NCBI GenBank assembly: GCA_000285855.2
Contig: HE978651.1
Location: 594,971 to 658,970, forward strand
Direction: 5' to 3'
Origin: Ruminococcus sp. JC304
GTDB taxonomy: Bacteria; Bacillota; Clostridia; Lachnospirales; Lachnospiraceae
DNA: 64,000 nucleotides
Each line of letters starts with the position of its first letter. The first letter of the stretch is position 1. Below, one piece after another: positions 51,783 through 61,663 of the stretch. Position numbers and translations under genes: made by a program. The notes beneath the pieces are model-generated. The model was not told the DNA's origin. It ran no database searches and saw nothing but the letters and a program-made list of their open reading frames with translations.

Positions 51783-53639
51783 TTGTTTCAGATAGAGGAA
51801 GAATTAAAAAAGCTTCCGGGGAAACCGGGGGTTTATATTATGCATGGTGAGAAGGATGAGATCATTTATGTGGGAAAGGCAGTAAGCCTGAAAAACCGGG
51901 TTCGGCAGTATTTTCAGAGTAGCCGGAATAAAGGGGCCAAAATAGAACAGATGGTAACACATATATCCAGATTCGAATATATCATTACAGATTCTGAACT
52001 GGAAGCCCTTGTGTTGGAGTGTAATCTGATCAAGGAGCATCGGCCAAAGTATAATACCATGCTTAAGGATGACAAAAGTTATCCTTTTATCAAAGTAACG
52101 GTAAATGAAGAGTATCCCAGAGTACTGTTTGCCAGGAGAATGCGTAAGGATAAAGCTAAATATTTTGGCCCTTATACCAGTGCAGGGGCAGTAAAGGATG
52201 TGATCGAACTGGTGCGCAAGCTGTATAAAGTTCGTTCATGCAGCCGTGTTCTTCCCAGGGACTGTGGAAAGGACAGACCATGTCTGTATTATCATATGAA
52301 ACAGTGTGCTGCTCCCTGTCAGGGATATGTAACTTCTGAGGAGTACAAAAAGAGCATCAGTAAACTGTTGAAATTTCTAAATGGAGACTTTCAGGATACC
52401 ATTGACATGCTTACAGAGAAAATGATGACAGCATCCGAAGAAATGCGGTTTGAAGATGCTATGGAATACCGGGATCTTATCCGCAGTATTCAGAAGATCG
52501 GGGAGAGACAGAAAATTACAAGCTACGGGGAAGAAGATAAGGATATTATTGCAGTTGCCATGGATGACAGTCTGGATCTGCGTGAGCAGGACGCGGTAGT
52601 GCAGGTATTTTTTGTCCGAGGAGGTAAACTGATCGGCAGAGAACATTTCTTTCTTAGAGTGGCAAGGGGAGATACCAGATCGCAGGTGTTATCCAGCTTT
52701 ATCAAACAATTTTATGCAGGGACACCTTTTATTCCCAAGGAGATCATGCTCCAGAGAGAAATAGAGGACGCTTTGATTATTGAAGAATGGCTGACTTCCA
52801 GGAGAAAACAGAAAGTATATATCCGGGTGCCGAAAAAAGGAACCAAAGAAAAACTGGTGGAGCTTGCAGAAGAAAATGCAAGAATGGTTCTGGATAAAGA
52901 CAGAGAACGTATCAGACGTGAGGAGGGCAGAACAACCGGTGCTGTCCATGAGATAGAGACCTGGCTGGGACTTTCCGGGATCAGAAGGATGGAGGCTTAT
53001 GATATTTCTAATATCAGTGGATTTGAATCTGTTGGCTCTATGGTAGTTTATGAAAAAGGAAAGCCAAAACGCAGTGATTACCGTAAGTTTAAGATTAAGT
53101 GGGTGCAGGGCCCCAATGACTATGCCAGCATGGAAGAGGTATTGACCAGACGTTTCACCCATGAAGGAAAGGATGAGTTTGACAGCTTTTCTATTTTGCC
53201 GGATCTGATTCTGATGGACGGAGGCAGAGGTCAGGTGAATATTGCACTGAAGGTTCTGGAAGAACTGGGAATTCATATTCCGGTATGTGGTATGGTAAAG
53301 GATGATCATCACAGGACCAGGGGACTTTATTATAACAATGTGGAAATTCCTGTTGATGCAGGAAGCGAGGGCTTTCGTCTGATCACCAGAATTCAGGATG
53401 AAGCCCACAGATTTGCTATAGAATTCCATAGGTCTTTGCGAAGCAAAGAACAGGTACATTCTCTGCTGGATGATATTCCGGGAATCGGAGAAACCAGACG
53501 TAAGGCGTTGATGCGGAAATTCAAATCCCTGGAAAATATCCGGGATGCCTCCCTGGAAGAACTGACAGAGACAGAGAGTATGAATGCAGGAAGTGCACAG
53601 CAGGTATATGATTTTTTTCATGTGTCAAATAGTAAGTGA
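51783..53639 (+). CDS. uvrC: Excinuclease ABC subunit C
   Basis: 618 residues from TTG 51783 (AAAGGAACAGG upstream; no better start in frame). GIY-YIG nuclease domain (about 10-95) with [22 protein letters not shown] motif about 200-235, the RNase H-like C-terminal nuclease domain ([29 protein letters not shown]) and tandem helix-hairpin-helix at the end ([20 protein letters not shown]). It makes both incisions in nucleotide excision repair with UvrAB. Confidence 0.95.
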   Translation: MFQIEEELKKLPGKPGVYIMHGEKDEIIYVGKAVSLKNRVRQYFQSSRNKGAKIEQMVTHISRFEYIITDSELEALVLECNLIKEHRPKYNTMLKDDKSYPFIKVTVNEEYPRVLFARRMRKDKAKYFGPYTSAGAVKDVIELVRKLYKVRSCSRVLPRDCGKDRPCLYYHMKQCAAPCQGYVTSEEYKKSISKLLKFLNGDFQDTIDMLTEKMMTASEEMRFEDAMEYRDLIRSIQKIGERQKITSYGEEDKDIIAVAMDDSLDLREQDAVVQVFFVRGGKLIGREHFFLRVARGDTRSQVLSSFIKQFYAGTPFIPKEIMLQREIEDALIIEEWLTSRRKQKVYIRVPKKGTKEKLVELAEENARMVLDKDRERIRREEGRTTGAVHEIETWLGLSGIRRMEAYDISNISGFESVGSMVVYEKGKPKRSDYRKFKIKWVQGPNDYASMEEVLTRRFTHEGKDEFDSFSILPDLILMDGGRGQVNIALKVLEELGIHIPVCGMVKDDHHRTRGLYYNNVEIPVDAGSEGFRLITRIQDEAHRFAIEFHRSLRSKEQVHSLLDDIPGIGETRRKALMRKFKSLENIRDASLEELTETESMNAGSAQQVYDFFHVSNSK

Positions 53640-53651
53640 TCAGGTTAAGGG

Positions 53652-53680
53652 TTACATTATATATAGGAGTGTGCTATAAT
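53652..53680 (+). promoter_or_regulatory. Promoter of hprK
   Basis: TTACAT (53652-53657), 17 bases, TATAAT (53675-53680), so hprK can be expressed apart from uvrC. Confidence 0.6.
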
Positions 53681-53717
53681 AAAAAACAGGAGATTTTAAC
53701 TGAAAAGGAGAAAACAA

Positions 53718-54653
53718 ATGAAGGGTGTACAGTTGACAAAATTAGTACAGGAGCTGGGACTTCACAATCTTACTCCCGAAATTGATCTGGCTGAGATCTG
53801 GATAAAAACTGCTGAGATCAACAGACCGGCACTTCAGCTTACAGGGTATCTGGAGCATTTTGCAAATGAACGTGTGCAGATTATCGGATATGTGGAGTAT
53901 ACTTATCTGATGCAGCTCAGTGACGAAGAACGTAAGTTTAAATATGAGAGGTTTATTTCAAGCAAGATTCCGTGTGTGATTTTCAGCACGATGACCAGAC
54001 CATCTCAGGATATGATTGATCTGGCGTTGAAATATCATGTGCCTACATTTGTGACAGAGAGAACAACATCAAGTTTTATGGCTGAGATTATCCGCTGGCT
54101 GGGAGTTCAGCTGGCACCCTGTATTTCTATTCATGGTGTTTTGGTGGATGTATATGGTGAAGGTGTACTTATTACAGGTGAGAGTGGAATCGGTAAAAGT
54201 GAAGCTGCGCTGGAACTGATCAAGCGAGGACACCGTCTGGTAAGCGATGATGTGGTAGAACTTCGAAAAGTTAGTGATGTTACTCTGGTTGGCTCTGCAC
54301 CGGATATTACCAGACATTTTATTGAGCTTCGGGGTATTGGAATTATTGATGTAAAGACTCTTTTTGGTGTTGAGAGTGTTAAGGATACACAGTCGGTGGA
54401 TCTGGTGATCAAGCTAGAGGAGTGGGACAGAGATAAAGAGTATGATCGTCTGGGACTTCATGAGGAATACACGGAATATCTGGGCAATAAGATAGTATGC
54501 CATTCCCTGCCAATTCGTCCGGGACGAAATCTGGCAATTATCGTTGAATCTGCGGCAGTTAACCATCGACAGAAAAAAATGGGTTATAATGCGGCGGAGG
54601 AGCTTTATAAGCGAGTACAGGCTAATATTGCCAAGAAACGGGAGACTAAATAA
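53718..54653 (+). CDS. hprK: HPr kinase/phosphorylase
   Basis: 311 residues, the usual length. Walker A GESGIGKS (154-161), the DD pair in LVSDDVVEL, and the HprK signature ELRGIGIIDVKTLFG. It phosphorylates and dephosphorylates Ser46 of HPr and so sets carbon catabolite control through CcpA. AAAAGGAG precedes ATG 53718. The glucokinase gene lies 68 bases downstream, so both steps of glucose signalling are together. Confidence 0.96.
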   Translation: MKGVQLTKLVQELGLHNLTPEIDLAEIWIKTAEINRPALQLTGYLEHFANERVQIIGYVEYTYLMQLSDEERKFKYERFISSKIPCVIFSTMTRPSQDMIDLALKYHVPTFVTERTTSSFMAEIIRWLGVQLAPCISIHGVLVDVYGEGVLITGESGIGKSEAALELIKRGHRLVSDDVVELRKVSDVTLVGSAPDITRHFIELRGIGIIDVKTLFGVESVKDTQSVDLVIKLEEWDRDKEYDRLGLHEEYTEYLGNKIVCHSLPIRPGRNLAIIVESAAVNHRQKKMGYNAAEELYKRVQANIAKKRETK

Positions 54654-54721
54654 TACATGAGTATGACCGGGCAAGAAGGCACGGTACAAATACTGAAAAA
54701 AGATAAATAATGGAGGCTAAT

Positions 54722-55657
54722 ATGGGAAAGTATTGTTTTGGAATTGACGTAGGTGGTACTTCGATAAAATGCGGACTTTTTCAGACAGATGGTATTTTGA
54801 TGGAAAAGTGGGAAATTCCTACGCGTAAGGAGAATAACGGCGAGGCCATTCTTCCGGATATTGCGAAAACAATTTTGGATAAGATCGAAGAACGAAAGCT
54901 GGATAAGGCAGAAATCGATGGTGTGGGAATTGGCGTTCCGGGACCGGTCAATGATAAAGGGGAGGTTTTGTGTGCAGTAAATCTCTTCTGGGGATTTAAA
55001 GCGGTGACCAAAGAGCTGACAGAGTTGACAGGTCTTCCATCTATGGCAGGCAATGATGCCAATGTAGCTGCTCTCGGCGAAGCCTGGAAGGGCGCGGCAG
55101 CAGGAGCCAAAAATGTAATTATGGTTACCCTTGGTACTGGTGTTGGGGGCGGAATTATTTTGGATGGCAGAATTATTTCTGGTTCCCATGGAGCTGGAGG
55201 AGAGATTGGTCATGCTGCAGTCCAGCATGATGAGACAGAGAAATGCAACTGTGGAAACAGGGGCTGTCTGGAACAGTATGCATCTGCAACAGGCATTGTA
55301 CGTGTGGCAAAAAGAGCTATGGAAGCTAGTGATGAAGAGAGTGTTCTTCGTGGCTTTTCCAGACTTTCTGCGAAAAATGTTCTGGATGCATACAAAGAAG
55401 GGGATAAGCTGGCTGCAAAAGTTATGGATGAGGTTGGAGAGAAGCTGGGAAGTGCCCTTGCTGTGTTTGCCTGCGTTGTTGATCCGGAGGCAATTGTAAT
55501 AGGTGGTGGCGTTTCCAGAGCAGGACAGCCTTTGATCGATTGTATTGAAACACATTATAAAAAGTATGCATTTTCAGCATGCAAGGAAACTCCGATCATT
55601 CTGGCAAAGCTGGGAAATGATGCAGGAATTTATGGATCTGCCAGAATGGTGATCTGA
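54722..55657 (+). CDS. glcK: ROK-family glucokinase
   Basis: 311 residues from ATG 54722 (TGGAGG at 54711-54716; ATG 54710 overlaps it). ATP-binding FGIDVGGTSIKCGLF, sugar-binding GNDANVAALGE and GSHGAGGEIGHAAV, and the zinc site CNCGNRGCLEQYAS with the ROK signature. Phosphorylates glucose to glucose 6-phosphate in the cytosol. A terminator follows. Confidence 0.92.
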   Translation: MGKYCFGIDVGGTSIKCGLFQTDGILMEKWEIPTRKENNGEAILPDIAKTILDKIEERKLDKAEIDGVGIGVPGPVNDKGEVLCAVNLFWGFKAVTKELTELTGLPSMAGNDANVAALGEAWKGAAAGAKNVIMVTLGTGVGGGIILDGRIISGSHGAGGEIGHAAVQHDETEKCNCGNRGCLEQYASATGIVRVAKRAMEASDEESVLRGFSRLSAKNVLDAYKEGDKLAAKVMDEVGEKLGSALAVFACVVDPEAIVIGGGVSRAGQPLIDCIETHYKKYAFSACKETPIILAKLGNDAGIYGSARMVI

Positions 55658-55687
55658 TAAAGAAGATATAGATAAAATTAGAAAATT

Positions 55688-55727
55688 AAAAAACCACATT
55701 CTGTTTTTGCAGAATGTGGTTTTTTTA
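55688..55727. terminator. Bidirectional terminator between glcK and the PBP1A gene
   Basis: AAAAAACCACATTCTG (55688-55703) pairs perfectly with CAGAATGTGGTTTTTT (55710-55725). Serves both converging genes. Confidence 0.9.
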
Positions 55728-55735
55728 AAGAGTAA

Positions 55736-58303
55736 TTAATAATCAATCTGATACTGACTATCATCGTCATCATCACCGGTATTACCAGTATTATCATCTT
55801 CACTGGTGTTGTTGTCACCGTCAGTGCCATCCGTGTTTTCAGTGCCATCGGTGCTATCATCAGAAGTGTCTGTATTTTCGGCATCAGAAGTGTCTGTGCT
55901 GGAAGAATTTGTCTGATCTGAAGTATCATAATCATAACTGCTTTCGTCGTAGAAGTGTTCTTCACAGTATTCTGTTGGCATAGTACCTACATCGAAATAT
56001 TCTGTGGTTACAGGACAGCCGGCTCTTGGAAGAAGTCCAGAGATAGCACAGATGCTCAGTTTTTCTACACTTGCAGGTTTCTCAAAATCTTTTTGAGGCA
56101 GTCCCTCATGGATTCTTGTCATAACTTTTTTCCAAAGATTACGGTGATATTTACGTGCGTAATCAGGAAGCTTTTCGTTGTTATCATAACCGGACCATAT
56201 TGCACAGGTATAATAAGGGGTATATCCCACAAACCAAACATCGTTATAAGCTTCAGTAGTACCGGTTTTACCGGCTACAGCCATATTATCAAGCTGGCAG
56301 GCGGTACCTGTACCGTATTTGACAACATCCTCCATAGCACTTGTAAGGAGATAAGCAGTGCTTTCCTTGATTACAGAACGCTCTACAGAAGTGTTCTCGA
56401 TCAGTACATTACCGTTATGATCCAGGATTTTGGTATAGTAAATTGGTTTGATATAATTGCCACTATTTGCGATAGATGCATAGGCAGCACATAATTCTAC
56501 ATTTGTGACACCCTTGGTAATACCACCAAGTGCTGTGGCAAGGTTTGCATCACTCCAGATATTGCCATTGGCATCCTTATCTGCTTCTGTTCCGTGAGCC
56601 AGGGTGGTAAATCCAAAGTTATCCAGATATTTCAATCCCAGATCAGGGGTTACTTCTTCCAGACATTTTACCGCAACAACGTTAACAGAGTTCTGAATAG
56701 CTGTACGGATAGTAGTTGTTCCTTCGTAGGAACGTGTACTGTTATTGACTGGAGATCCATCCGGATAGGTATATGGTTCATCTTCAAAAGTAGTAGCAAG
56801 TGTCATGCCCTTTTCATTTAATGCAGGCGCATAGGTAGATACAATTTTGAATGTTGAACCTGGCTGGCGGGTAGTGTCTGTAGCTCGGTTTAGGGTCAGG
56901 CTGGCTGTTTTTTCGCCACGTCCGCCAATCAGGGCTTTTACATAACCTGTATGCTGATCGATGACACTCATAGAGGACTGAGGCTGTGGTGCGAAATTTA
57001 CACGTTCTGCAACTATTTTGCTGCCGTCAGCCAGAATATTCTCTTTATAACGATCTACATAAGTCTGGCCTTCTTCAGGAGAGTCAAAGAGAAGATCAAA
57101 ATTCGGATCCTCATTCTGGAAATAAAGCTGCAGCATTTCTTTGCTGTAGTTAACCTGATTGCCCTCAGGATCTGTGACAGTAAGGGCAAAATCCAGTTCG
57201 TACTGTACCTGATCCGGGAAATTGGAAGGATCGGAATATTCCTCATCCAGAATATTCTGGATAGCAGAATCCTGGGTGGTATAGACTTTAAGACCGCCGC
57301 TGTAAAGCAGGTTGGTAGCCTGGGTTTTTGTATAACCCTTAATATTCATAAGGTCATTAATGATCTGGTCTGTCAGTTCATCCTCGAAATAGGTATAAAT
57401 GGTATTGGAATTGCCGGAGTGTTTTTCCTGGGCAGCCTGAATCCTGGAATATACATCATCTTCAAGAGCTTCTTTATACTGTTCTTCAGTAATATAGTTC
57501 TGATCAAGCATATGTTGCAGAACTTCTTTCCGACGTTTTTTGTTACTGTCAGGATTAAGGATAGGATTAAATTTTGTAGGATTCTGGGTGATACCTGCTA
57601 AAGTTGCACATTCAGAAAGGTTAAGATCCCATACGTCCTTATCAAAATATTGTCTGGCAGCAGCCTGTACACCATATGCACCGGCACCAAGGTTGATCGT
57701 ATTCAGATAGTTTTCAAGAATGGTATCCTTATCAGTTTTTTTCTCCACCTGAATGGCAAGATACTGTTCCTGGAATTTACGTGTGAAACGTTCAAGCTGG
57801 GTAGATTCACTGGTCCAGTTGGTGAAAACATTATTTTTAAGCAGCTGCTGGGTGATCGTGCTGGCACCTTCAGAAAAATCGCCGCTTGTGAGAGCTTTTA
57901 CGCCTGCGCGGAGAATCCCTCGGACATCGATACCATTATGTTCATAAAATCGTTCATCCTCGATAGCAACCACTGCATGCTGCAATTCTACCGGAATCTG
58001 TTCCAGGGTTACAGGCAGTCGGTTGGCATCGGGAGCAGCCAGTTTACGGATCTGATTGCCCTGATCATCGTAGAGAAATGTTGCATAACCTAAGGGCATG
58101 ATATCAATGTCATCTACATCAGGAGCATTATCAATAACTCCTTTAAAAGATCCGATTCCCAGACAGGTCACTCCGATACAGAGTGCGATCAGAGATACAA
58201 ACAGCAATCTGATGAACGAAACCCTGGCACGTTTTCCCATCATGGAGGAACGGGAAATCAGAGAATTTCGCTTCTGCGCTGCGGATTTTTTACCATAGTT
58301 CAT
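55736..58303 (-). CDS. Class A penicillin-binding protein (PBP1A family)
   Basis: 855 residues. One membrane anchor at about 29-52, glycosyltransferase GT51 domain (EDERFYEHNGIDVRGILRA with the catalytic Glu, then GASTITQQLLKN and KILE-like ILENYLNTINLG), transpeptidase domain with the active Ser in RQPGSTFKIVS, SVN, and KTGTTEAYNDVWFVGYTP. After about 790 the chain ends in a very acidic Asp/Ser/Thr/Asn-rich tail of some 65 residues. It polymerises and cross-links peptidoglycan outside the membrane. GGAGG precedes ATG 58303. Confidence 0.94.
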   Translation of the reverse strand: MNYGKKSAAQKRNSLISRSSMMGKRARVSFIRLLFVSLIALCIGVTCLGIGSFKGVIDNAPDVDDIDIMPLGYATFLYDDQGNQIRKLAAPDANRLPVTLEQIPVELQHAVVAIEDERFYEHNGIDVRGILRAGVKALTSGDFSEGASTITQQLLKNNVFTNWTSESTQLERFTRKFQEQYLAIQVEKKTDKDTILENYLNTINLGAGAYGVQAAARQYFDKDVWDLNLSECATLAGITQNPTKFNPILNPDSNKKRRKEVLQHMLDQNYITEEQYKEALEDDVYSRIQAAQEKHSGNSNTIYTYFEDELTDQIINDLMNIKGYTKTQATNLLYSGGLKVYTTQDSAIQNILDEEYSDPSNFPDQVQYELDFALTVTDPEGNQVNYSKEMLQLYFQNEDPNFDLLFDSPEEGQTYVDRYKENILADGSKIVAERVNFAPQPQSSMSVIDQHTGYVKALIGGRGEKTASLTLNRATDTTRQPGSTFKIVSTYAPALNEKGMTLATTFEDEPYTYPDGSPVNNSTRSYEGTTTIRTAIQNSVNVVAVKCLEEVTPDLGLKYLDNFGFTTLAHGTEADKDANGNIWSDANLATALGGITKGVTNVELCAAYASIANSGNYIKPIYYTKILDHNGNVLIENTSVERSVIKESTAYLLTSAMEDVVKYGTGTACQLDNMAVAGKTGTTEAYNDVWFVGYTPYYTCAIWSGYDNNEKLPDYARKYHRNLWKKVMTRIHEGLPQKDFEKPASVEKLSICAISGLLPRAGCPVTTEYFDVGTMPTEYCEEHFYDESSYDYDTSDQTNSSSTDTSDAENTDTSDDSTDGTENTDGTDGDNNTSEDDNTGNTGDDDDDSQYQIDY

Positions 58304-58467
58304 GTTAGACCTCCTTTATAATCCGTTTAATTATATCAAATAAGAATAAGTAAATAAAGCATAAAATAAAAAAATAGAGATAATCTGTTATCAAGTCTAT
58401 CGTTTTATCTGTTCATTAGTATATACAATACTGGCTTTTTTTTGTAATCCGTGATACACTGTAAATC

Positions 58468-58610
58468 GTTACTGTTCACTCCGTTCACAGTAACGTAGCC
58501 AAAATTCATTCCAGATTGCCTGCGGCAATGGAATTTTGGCTTGTATGTCTCGGGATTTTGGCATATTTATGCCAAAACACCTCGCGGGATAGGTGTGTGT
58601 GAACAGTAAT
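58468..58610. repeat. Palindromic repeat element, longer copy
   Basis: It begins GTTACTGTTCAC (58468-58479) and ends GTGAACAGTAAT (58599-58610). Inside are nested hairpins: GTTACTG/CAGTAAC, GCCAAAATTC/GAATTTTGGC, TTTTGGCAT/ATGCCAAAA and CACCTCGCGGGATAGGTG. It shares its ends and CCTCGCGGGATA with 11393-11435. No ORF. The rest of 58304-58658 shows no gene. Confidence 0.65.
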
Positions 58611-58658
58611 TGTAAATCATAAAATACTTTGCTTACAGTAAAAACGGAGGAATCCTAA

Positions 58659-59315
58659 ATGCTTGAAAAATATAAAACGGTATACGAAGGCGGTGAAGGC
58701 GAGATTATTGAAAAAAAATCCAGATTCATTGCTACTGTGCGTCCGGTGAATACAGAAGAAGAGGCTCTGGCATTTATAGAAGAAATGAAAAAAAAATATT
58801 GGGATGCCAGACATAATTGTTACGTGTATTCTGTAGGAAAAAACAGGGAATATACCAGATGCAGTGATGATGGTGAACCCTCAGGAACTGCAGGACGGCC
58901 TATGTTGGATGTGATTCTGGGAGAAGATATTTATAATGTGGCAGCAGTAGTTACCAGATATTTTGGCGGGGTTCTGTTGGGAACCGGCGGTTTGGTACGT
59001 GCTTATTCCAAAAGTCTCCAGGAAGGTTTGGCGGTCAGTACGATAATTGAGAAAACCCATGGGATTTCCATGGAAATAATTACGGATTACACAGGGATCG
59101 GAAAAATCCAATATATAGCCGGAGAACAAAGGCTTCCTATTCTGGACACAGAATATACAGATAAAGTGGTAGTTCATCTCCTTGTCCCTTCTGACCAGAT
59201 CCAGATTACAGAAAAAAAGATTACCCAGGCTACCAATGGCCGTGCCAGATTAAAAAAAGACAGAGATTTGTATTATGCAGTGGTAAATGGCGAAATAGAA
59301 ATTTTTCAGGAATAA
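58659..59315 (+). CDS. yigZ: YigZ/IMPACT family protein
   Basis: 218 residues. N-terminal UPF0029/Impact domain with KSRFIATVRPVNTEEEALAF, RCSDDGEPSGTAGRPMLDV and VTRYFGGVLLGTGGLVRAYS, and a short C-terminal DUF1949 ferredoxin-like domain. This is a conserved family of unsettled function, related to eukaryotic IMPACT (translation control). CGGAGG precedes ATG 58659. Confidence 0.9.
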   Translation: MLEKYKTVYEGGEGEIIEKKSRFIATVRPVNTEEEALAFIEEMKKKYWDARHNCYVYSVGKNREYTRCSDDGEPSGTAGRPMLDVILGEDIYNVAAVVTRYFGGVLLGTGGLVRAYSKSLQEGLAVSTIIEKTHGISMEIITDYTGIGKIQYIAGEQRLPILDTEYTDKVVVHLLVPSDQIQITEKKITQATNGRARLKKDRDLYYAVVNGEIEIFQE

Positions 59316-59320
59316 AGTAA

Positions 59321-59375
59321 CAGGGAGCAGCCTTACAGATACTTAGTATCTGCAGGACTGCTCCCTGAAATTTTA
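59321..59375. terminator. Terminator between yigZ and the cyclophilin gene
   Basis: CAGGGAGCAG and CTGCTCCCTG arms with CAGATACT/AGTATCTG pairing inside, followed by AAATTTT. Serves both converging genes. Confidence 0.75.
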
Positions 59376-59386
59376 TATATTTAGAA

Positions 59387-59905
59387 TCAGCATTTTTCCG
59401 GTTCCGGATACTCTGTTCCAAAAGTATCCACAGTCATACTTTTGATTTTCTGCTCATCTAGAGGTCTGTCATTATAATCGGTATCTTCCTCTGCAATTCG
59501 GTTTACCACATCCATGCCTTCTGTGATCTTGCCAAACGCTGCGTACTCTCCATCCAGATGTGGGGCGTTTTTATGCATGATAAAAAACTGGCTGCCGGCA
59601 GAATTTGGGTTCATAGCTCTTGCCATGGACAGTACACCTGCAGTATGTTTCAGATCATTTTTGAATTTGTTATGGGTAAATTCGCCTTTGATGCTATATC
59701 CGGGGCCTCCCATTCCATTTCCGTTGGGACATCCGCCCTGGATCATAAAGCCATTGATCACACGGTGAAAAATCAGTCCGTCGTAGAAGTTCTTTTTTAC
59801 AAGACTGATAAAATTATTTACTGTATTTGGGGCGATCTCAGGATATAATTCAGCTTTCATCACATCGCCGTTCTCCATGGTAATAGTAACGATTGGATTT
59901 GCCAT
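59387..59905 (-). CDS. Peptidyl-prolyl cis-trans isomerase, cyclophilin type
   Basis: 172 residues from the ATG at 59905 (AAAAGGAGAA upstream). Cyclophilin blocks: YDGLIFHRVINGFMIQGG (catalytic Arg), SMARAMNPNSAGSQFFIMHK and AAFGKITEGMDVVNRI. No signal peptide, so cytosolic PpiB-like. Assists proline isomerisation during folding. Confidence 0.94.
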   Translation of the reverse strand: MANPIVTITMENGDVMKAELYPEIAPNTVNNFISLVKKNFYDGLIFHRVINGFMIQGGCPNGNGMGGPGYSIKGEFTHNKFKNDLKHTAGVLSMARAMNPNSAGSQFFIMHKNAPHLDGEYAAFGKITEGMDVVNRIAEEDTDYNDRPLDEQKIKSMTVDTFGTEYPEPEKC

Positions 59906-59929
59906 AGTGATTCTCCTTTTCAAAAAGTA

Positions 59930-59958
59930 TTGTATTTCCTTGTTCGCTCTATTATAAT
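59930..59958 (+). promoter_or_regulatory. Promoter of the tsaE operon
   Basis: TTGTAT (59930-59935), 17 bases, TATAAT (59953-59958). It drives tsaE and probably the genes up to tsaD, where spacings are short. Confidence 0.65.
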
Positions 59959-59995
59959 ATGCACAGAATAATTCTGCAAGAAAAAGGTGGAAAAC

Positions 59996-60436
59996 ATGAT
60001 TATAGAGACAAATACCCCGCAGGAAACTTTCTGTGTAGGGAAGAAAATCGGCGAAAATGCCAGACCAGGACAGATTTATACTCTGACCGGTGACTTGGGA
60101 GTGGGAAAGACTGTTTTCACTCAGGGAGTAGCGGCAGGACTGGGAATTACAGAACCTATCAGTAGTCCGACTTTTACAATTATACAGGAATATGAGACCG
60201 GACGTCTTCCGCTGTACCATTTTGATGTTTATCGTATTGGCGACATTGAAGAGATGGAAGAAATCGGTTATGATGATTATTTTTTTGGACAGGGAATCTG
60301 CCTGATTGAATGGGCAAATCTTATTGAAGAGATACTTCCGGAAAATCTTATTCAGATCACGATTGAGAAAGACCTGGAAAAAGGATTTGACTATCGAAGA
60401 ATCACAGTGACAGGAAATGAGGTAAATAGTAAATGA
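59996..60436 (+). CDS. tsaE: tRNA t6A synthesis ATPase TsaE
   Basis: 146 residues from ATG 59996 (AAGGTGG upstream; GTG 59987 is the alternative). P-loop LTGDLGVGKTVFTQGVA, then SPTFTIIQEY, HFDVYRIG and LIEWANLIEE, the standard TsaE/YjeE set. It works with TsaB and TsaD in forming threonylcarbamoyl-adenosine 37 on ANN-reading tRNAs. Its stop overlaps the tsaB start at 60433. Confidence 0.95.
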   Translation: MIIETNTPQETFCVGKKIGENARPGQIYTLTGDLGVGKTVFTQGVAAGLGITEPISSPTFTIIQEYETGRLPLYHFDVYRIGDIEEMEEIGYDDYFFGQGICLIEWANLIEEILPENLIQITIEKDLEKGFDYRRITVTGNEVNSK

Positions 60437-61146
60437 AGATTTTAGCATTGGACAGTTCAGGAATTGTCGCATCTGTAGCAGTTATTGAAGATGATATTCT
60501 GCTGGCAGAATATACAGTTAATTATAAAAAAACACATTCCCAGACACTTCTGCCTATGTTGGATGAGGTAGTAAAAATGACAGAACTGGATCTGGAAACC
60601 ATAGATGCAATTGCGGTGGCAGCAGGTCCTGGATCCTTTACAGGACTTCGAATAGGCTCTGCCACAGCGAAAGGATTAGGACTGGCATTGAAGAAACCTT
60701 TGATAGCAGTTCCTACAGTGGATGCACTGGCATATAATCTTTATGATGTCAGTGGCCTGATCTGCCCTATTATGGATGCCAGAAGAAGCCAGGTTTATAC
60801 AGGCATTTACAGATTTGAAGAGCATAAGCTTGTGGCTGTGAAACAACAATGGGCATCTCCGATGACGGAACTGATCGAAGAATTAAATAAACTTGGAGAA
60901 CCTGTGACTTTTCTGGGAGATGGAGTTCCGGTGTTCCGCAGTATGATCGAAGAAAAGCTGCAGGTACCTTATTCTTTTGCACCTGCACATGTGAATAAGC
61001 AGCGGGCAGCAGCAGTGGGCACACTTGGAATGATTTATTACAAAGAGGGCAGAACAGAGACTGCCATGGAACATGTTCCGGAATATCTTCGGGTTTCTCA
61101 GGCAGAACGGGAACGGGCAGAAAGAGAAAAAGCAAAACAGGCTTAA
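60433..61146 (+). CDS. tsaB: tRNA t6A synthesis protein TsaB
   Basis: 237 residues. ASKHA-fold pseudo-protease: LALDSSGIVASVAV, AVAAGPGSFTGLRIGSATAKG and PIMDARRSQVYTGIY. It scaffolds TsaD and TsaE. It overlaps tsaE by four bases and precedes rimI by 14. Confidence 0.95.
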   Translation: MKILALDSSGIVASVAVIEDDILLAEYTVNYKKTHSQTLLPMLDEVVKMTELDLETIDAIAVAAGPGSFTGLRIGSATAKGLGLALKKPLIAVPTVDALAYNLYDVSGLICPIMDARRSQVYTGIYRFEEHKLVAVKQQWASPMTELIEELNKLGEPVTFLGDGVPVFRSMIEEKLQVPYSFAPAHVNKQRAAAVGTLGMIYYKEGRTETAMEHVPEYLRVSQAERERAEREKAKQA

Positions 61147-61160
61147 AAGGGGATAATTGC

Positions 61161-61604
61161 ATGATTCTAAGAGAAATGTTGATAGATGATCTGGAACAGG
61201 TCATGGAGATCGAGAGGGAACTGTTTCATGTACCCTGGACAAGGGAGGGCTTTTTTACTTTTCTTACCAGAGAAGATGCTATGTTTCTTGTAGTGGAGGA
61301 GAAGGGACAGATATTGGGATATTGCGGTCTTCTTATGGTACTGGATGAAGGTGACATCACAAATGTGGCAGTGCGCAGAGACAGACAGAAGGAGGGAATT
61401 GGTAATTTTCTCATGGAGAGTCTTGTACGGCTGGCTGCAGAGAGAGGAGTCACTACTATTCATCTGGAGGTTCGGGTAGGAAATGATAGGGCTATCCGCC
61501 TTTATGAACGCAATGGTTTTACCAGAGATGGTATCCGAAAGGGATATTACAGTGATCCGACAGAGGATGCATTACTCATGACCAGACATCCGGAAAATAA
61601 TTAA
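61161..61604 (+). CDS. rimI: Ribosomal protein S18 alanine N-acetyltransferase RimI
   Basis: 147 residues, GNAT fold: VPWTREGFFTFL, ITNVAVRRDRQKEGIGNFLM (acetyl-CoA loop), HLEVRVGNDRAIRLYERNGF. Its place between tsaB and tsaD is the usual Firmicutes location of rimI. Confidence 0.92.
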   Translation: MILREMLIDDLEQVMEIERELFHVPWTREGFFTFLTREDAMFLVVEEKGQILGYCGLLMVLDEGDITNVAVRRDRQKEGIGNFLMESLVRLAAERGVTTIHLEVRVGNDRAIRLYERNGFTRDGIRKGYYSDPTEDALLMTRHPENN

Positions 61605-61663
61605 GAATTTTTGCGTAGATATTGTCTGGTAGCTATTCTATGTCGGAAAACAGGAGGAAATAT

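Noticed and set aside
52689-53621. A 310-codon open frame on the strand opposite uvrC
   Set aside because: It lies wholly over the clear UvrC coding sequence, has no recognisable domains and has no ribosome binding site context. Long antisense frames are common over this codon usage.
54605-55555. A 316-codon open frame opposite the glucokinase gene
   Set aside because: It is antisense to well-supported ROK motifs and rich in Cys/Ser/His as expected of a shadow frame.
58468-58610. CRISPR array or insertion sequence
   Set aside because: Repeats are nested inverted arms of different sequence, not regularly spaced direct repeats, and there is no transposase ORF.
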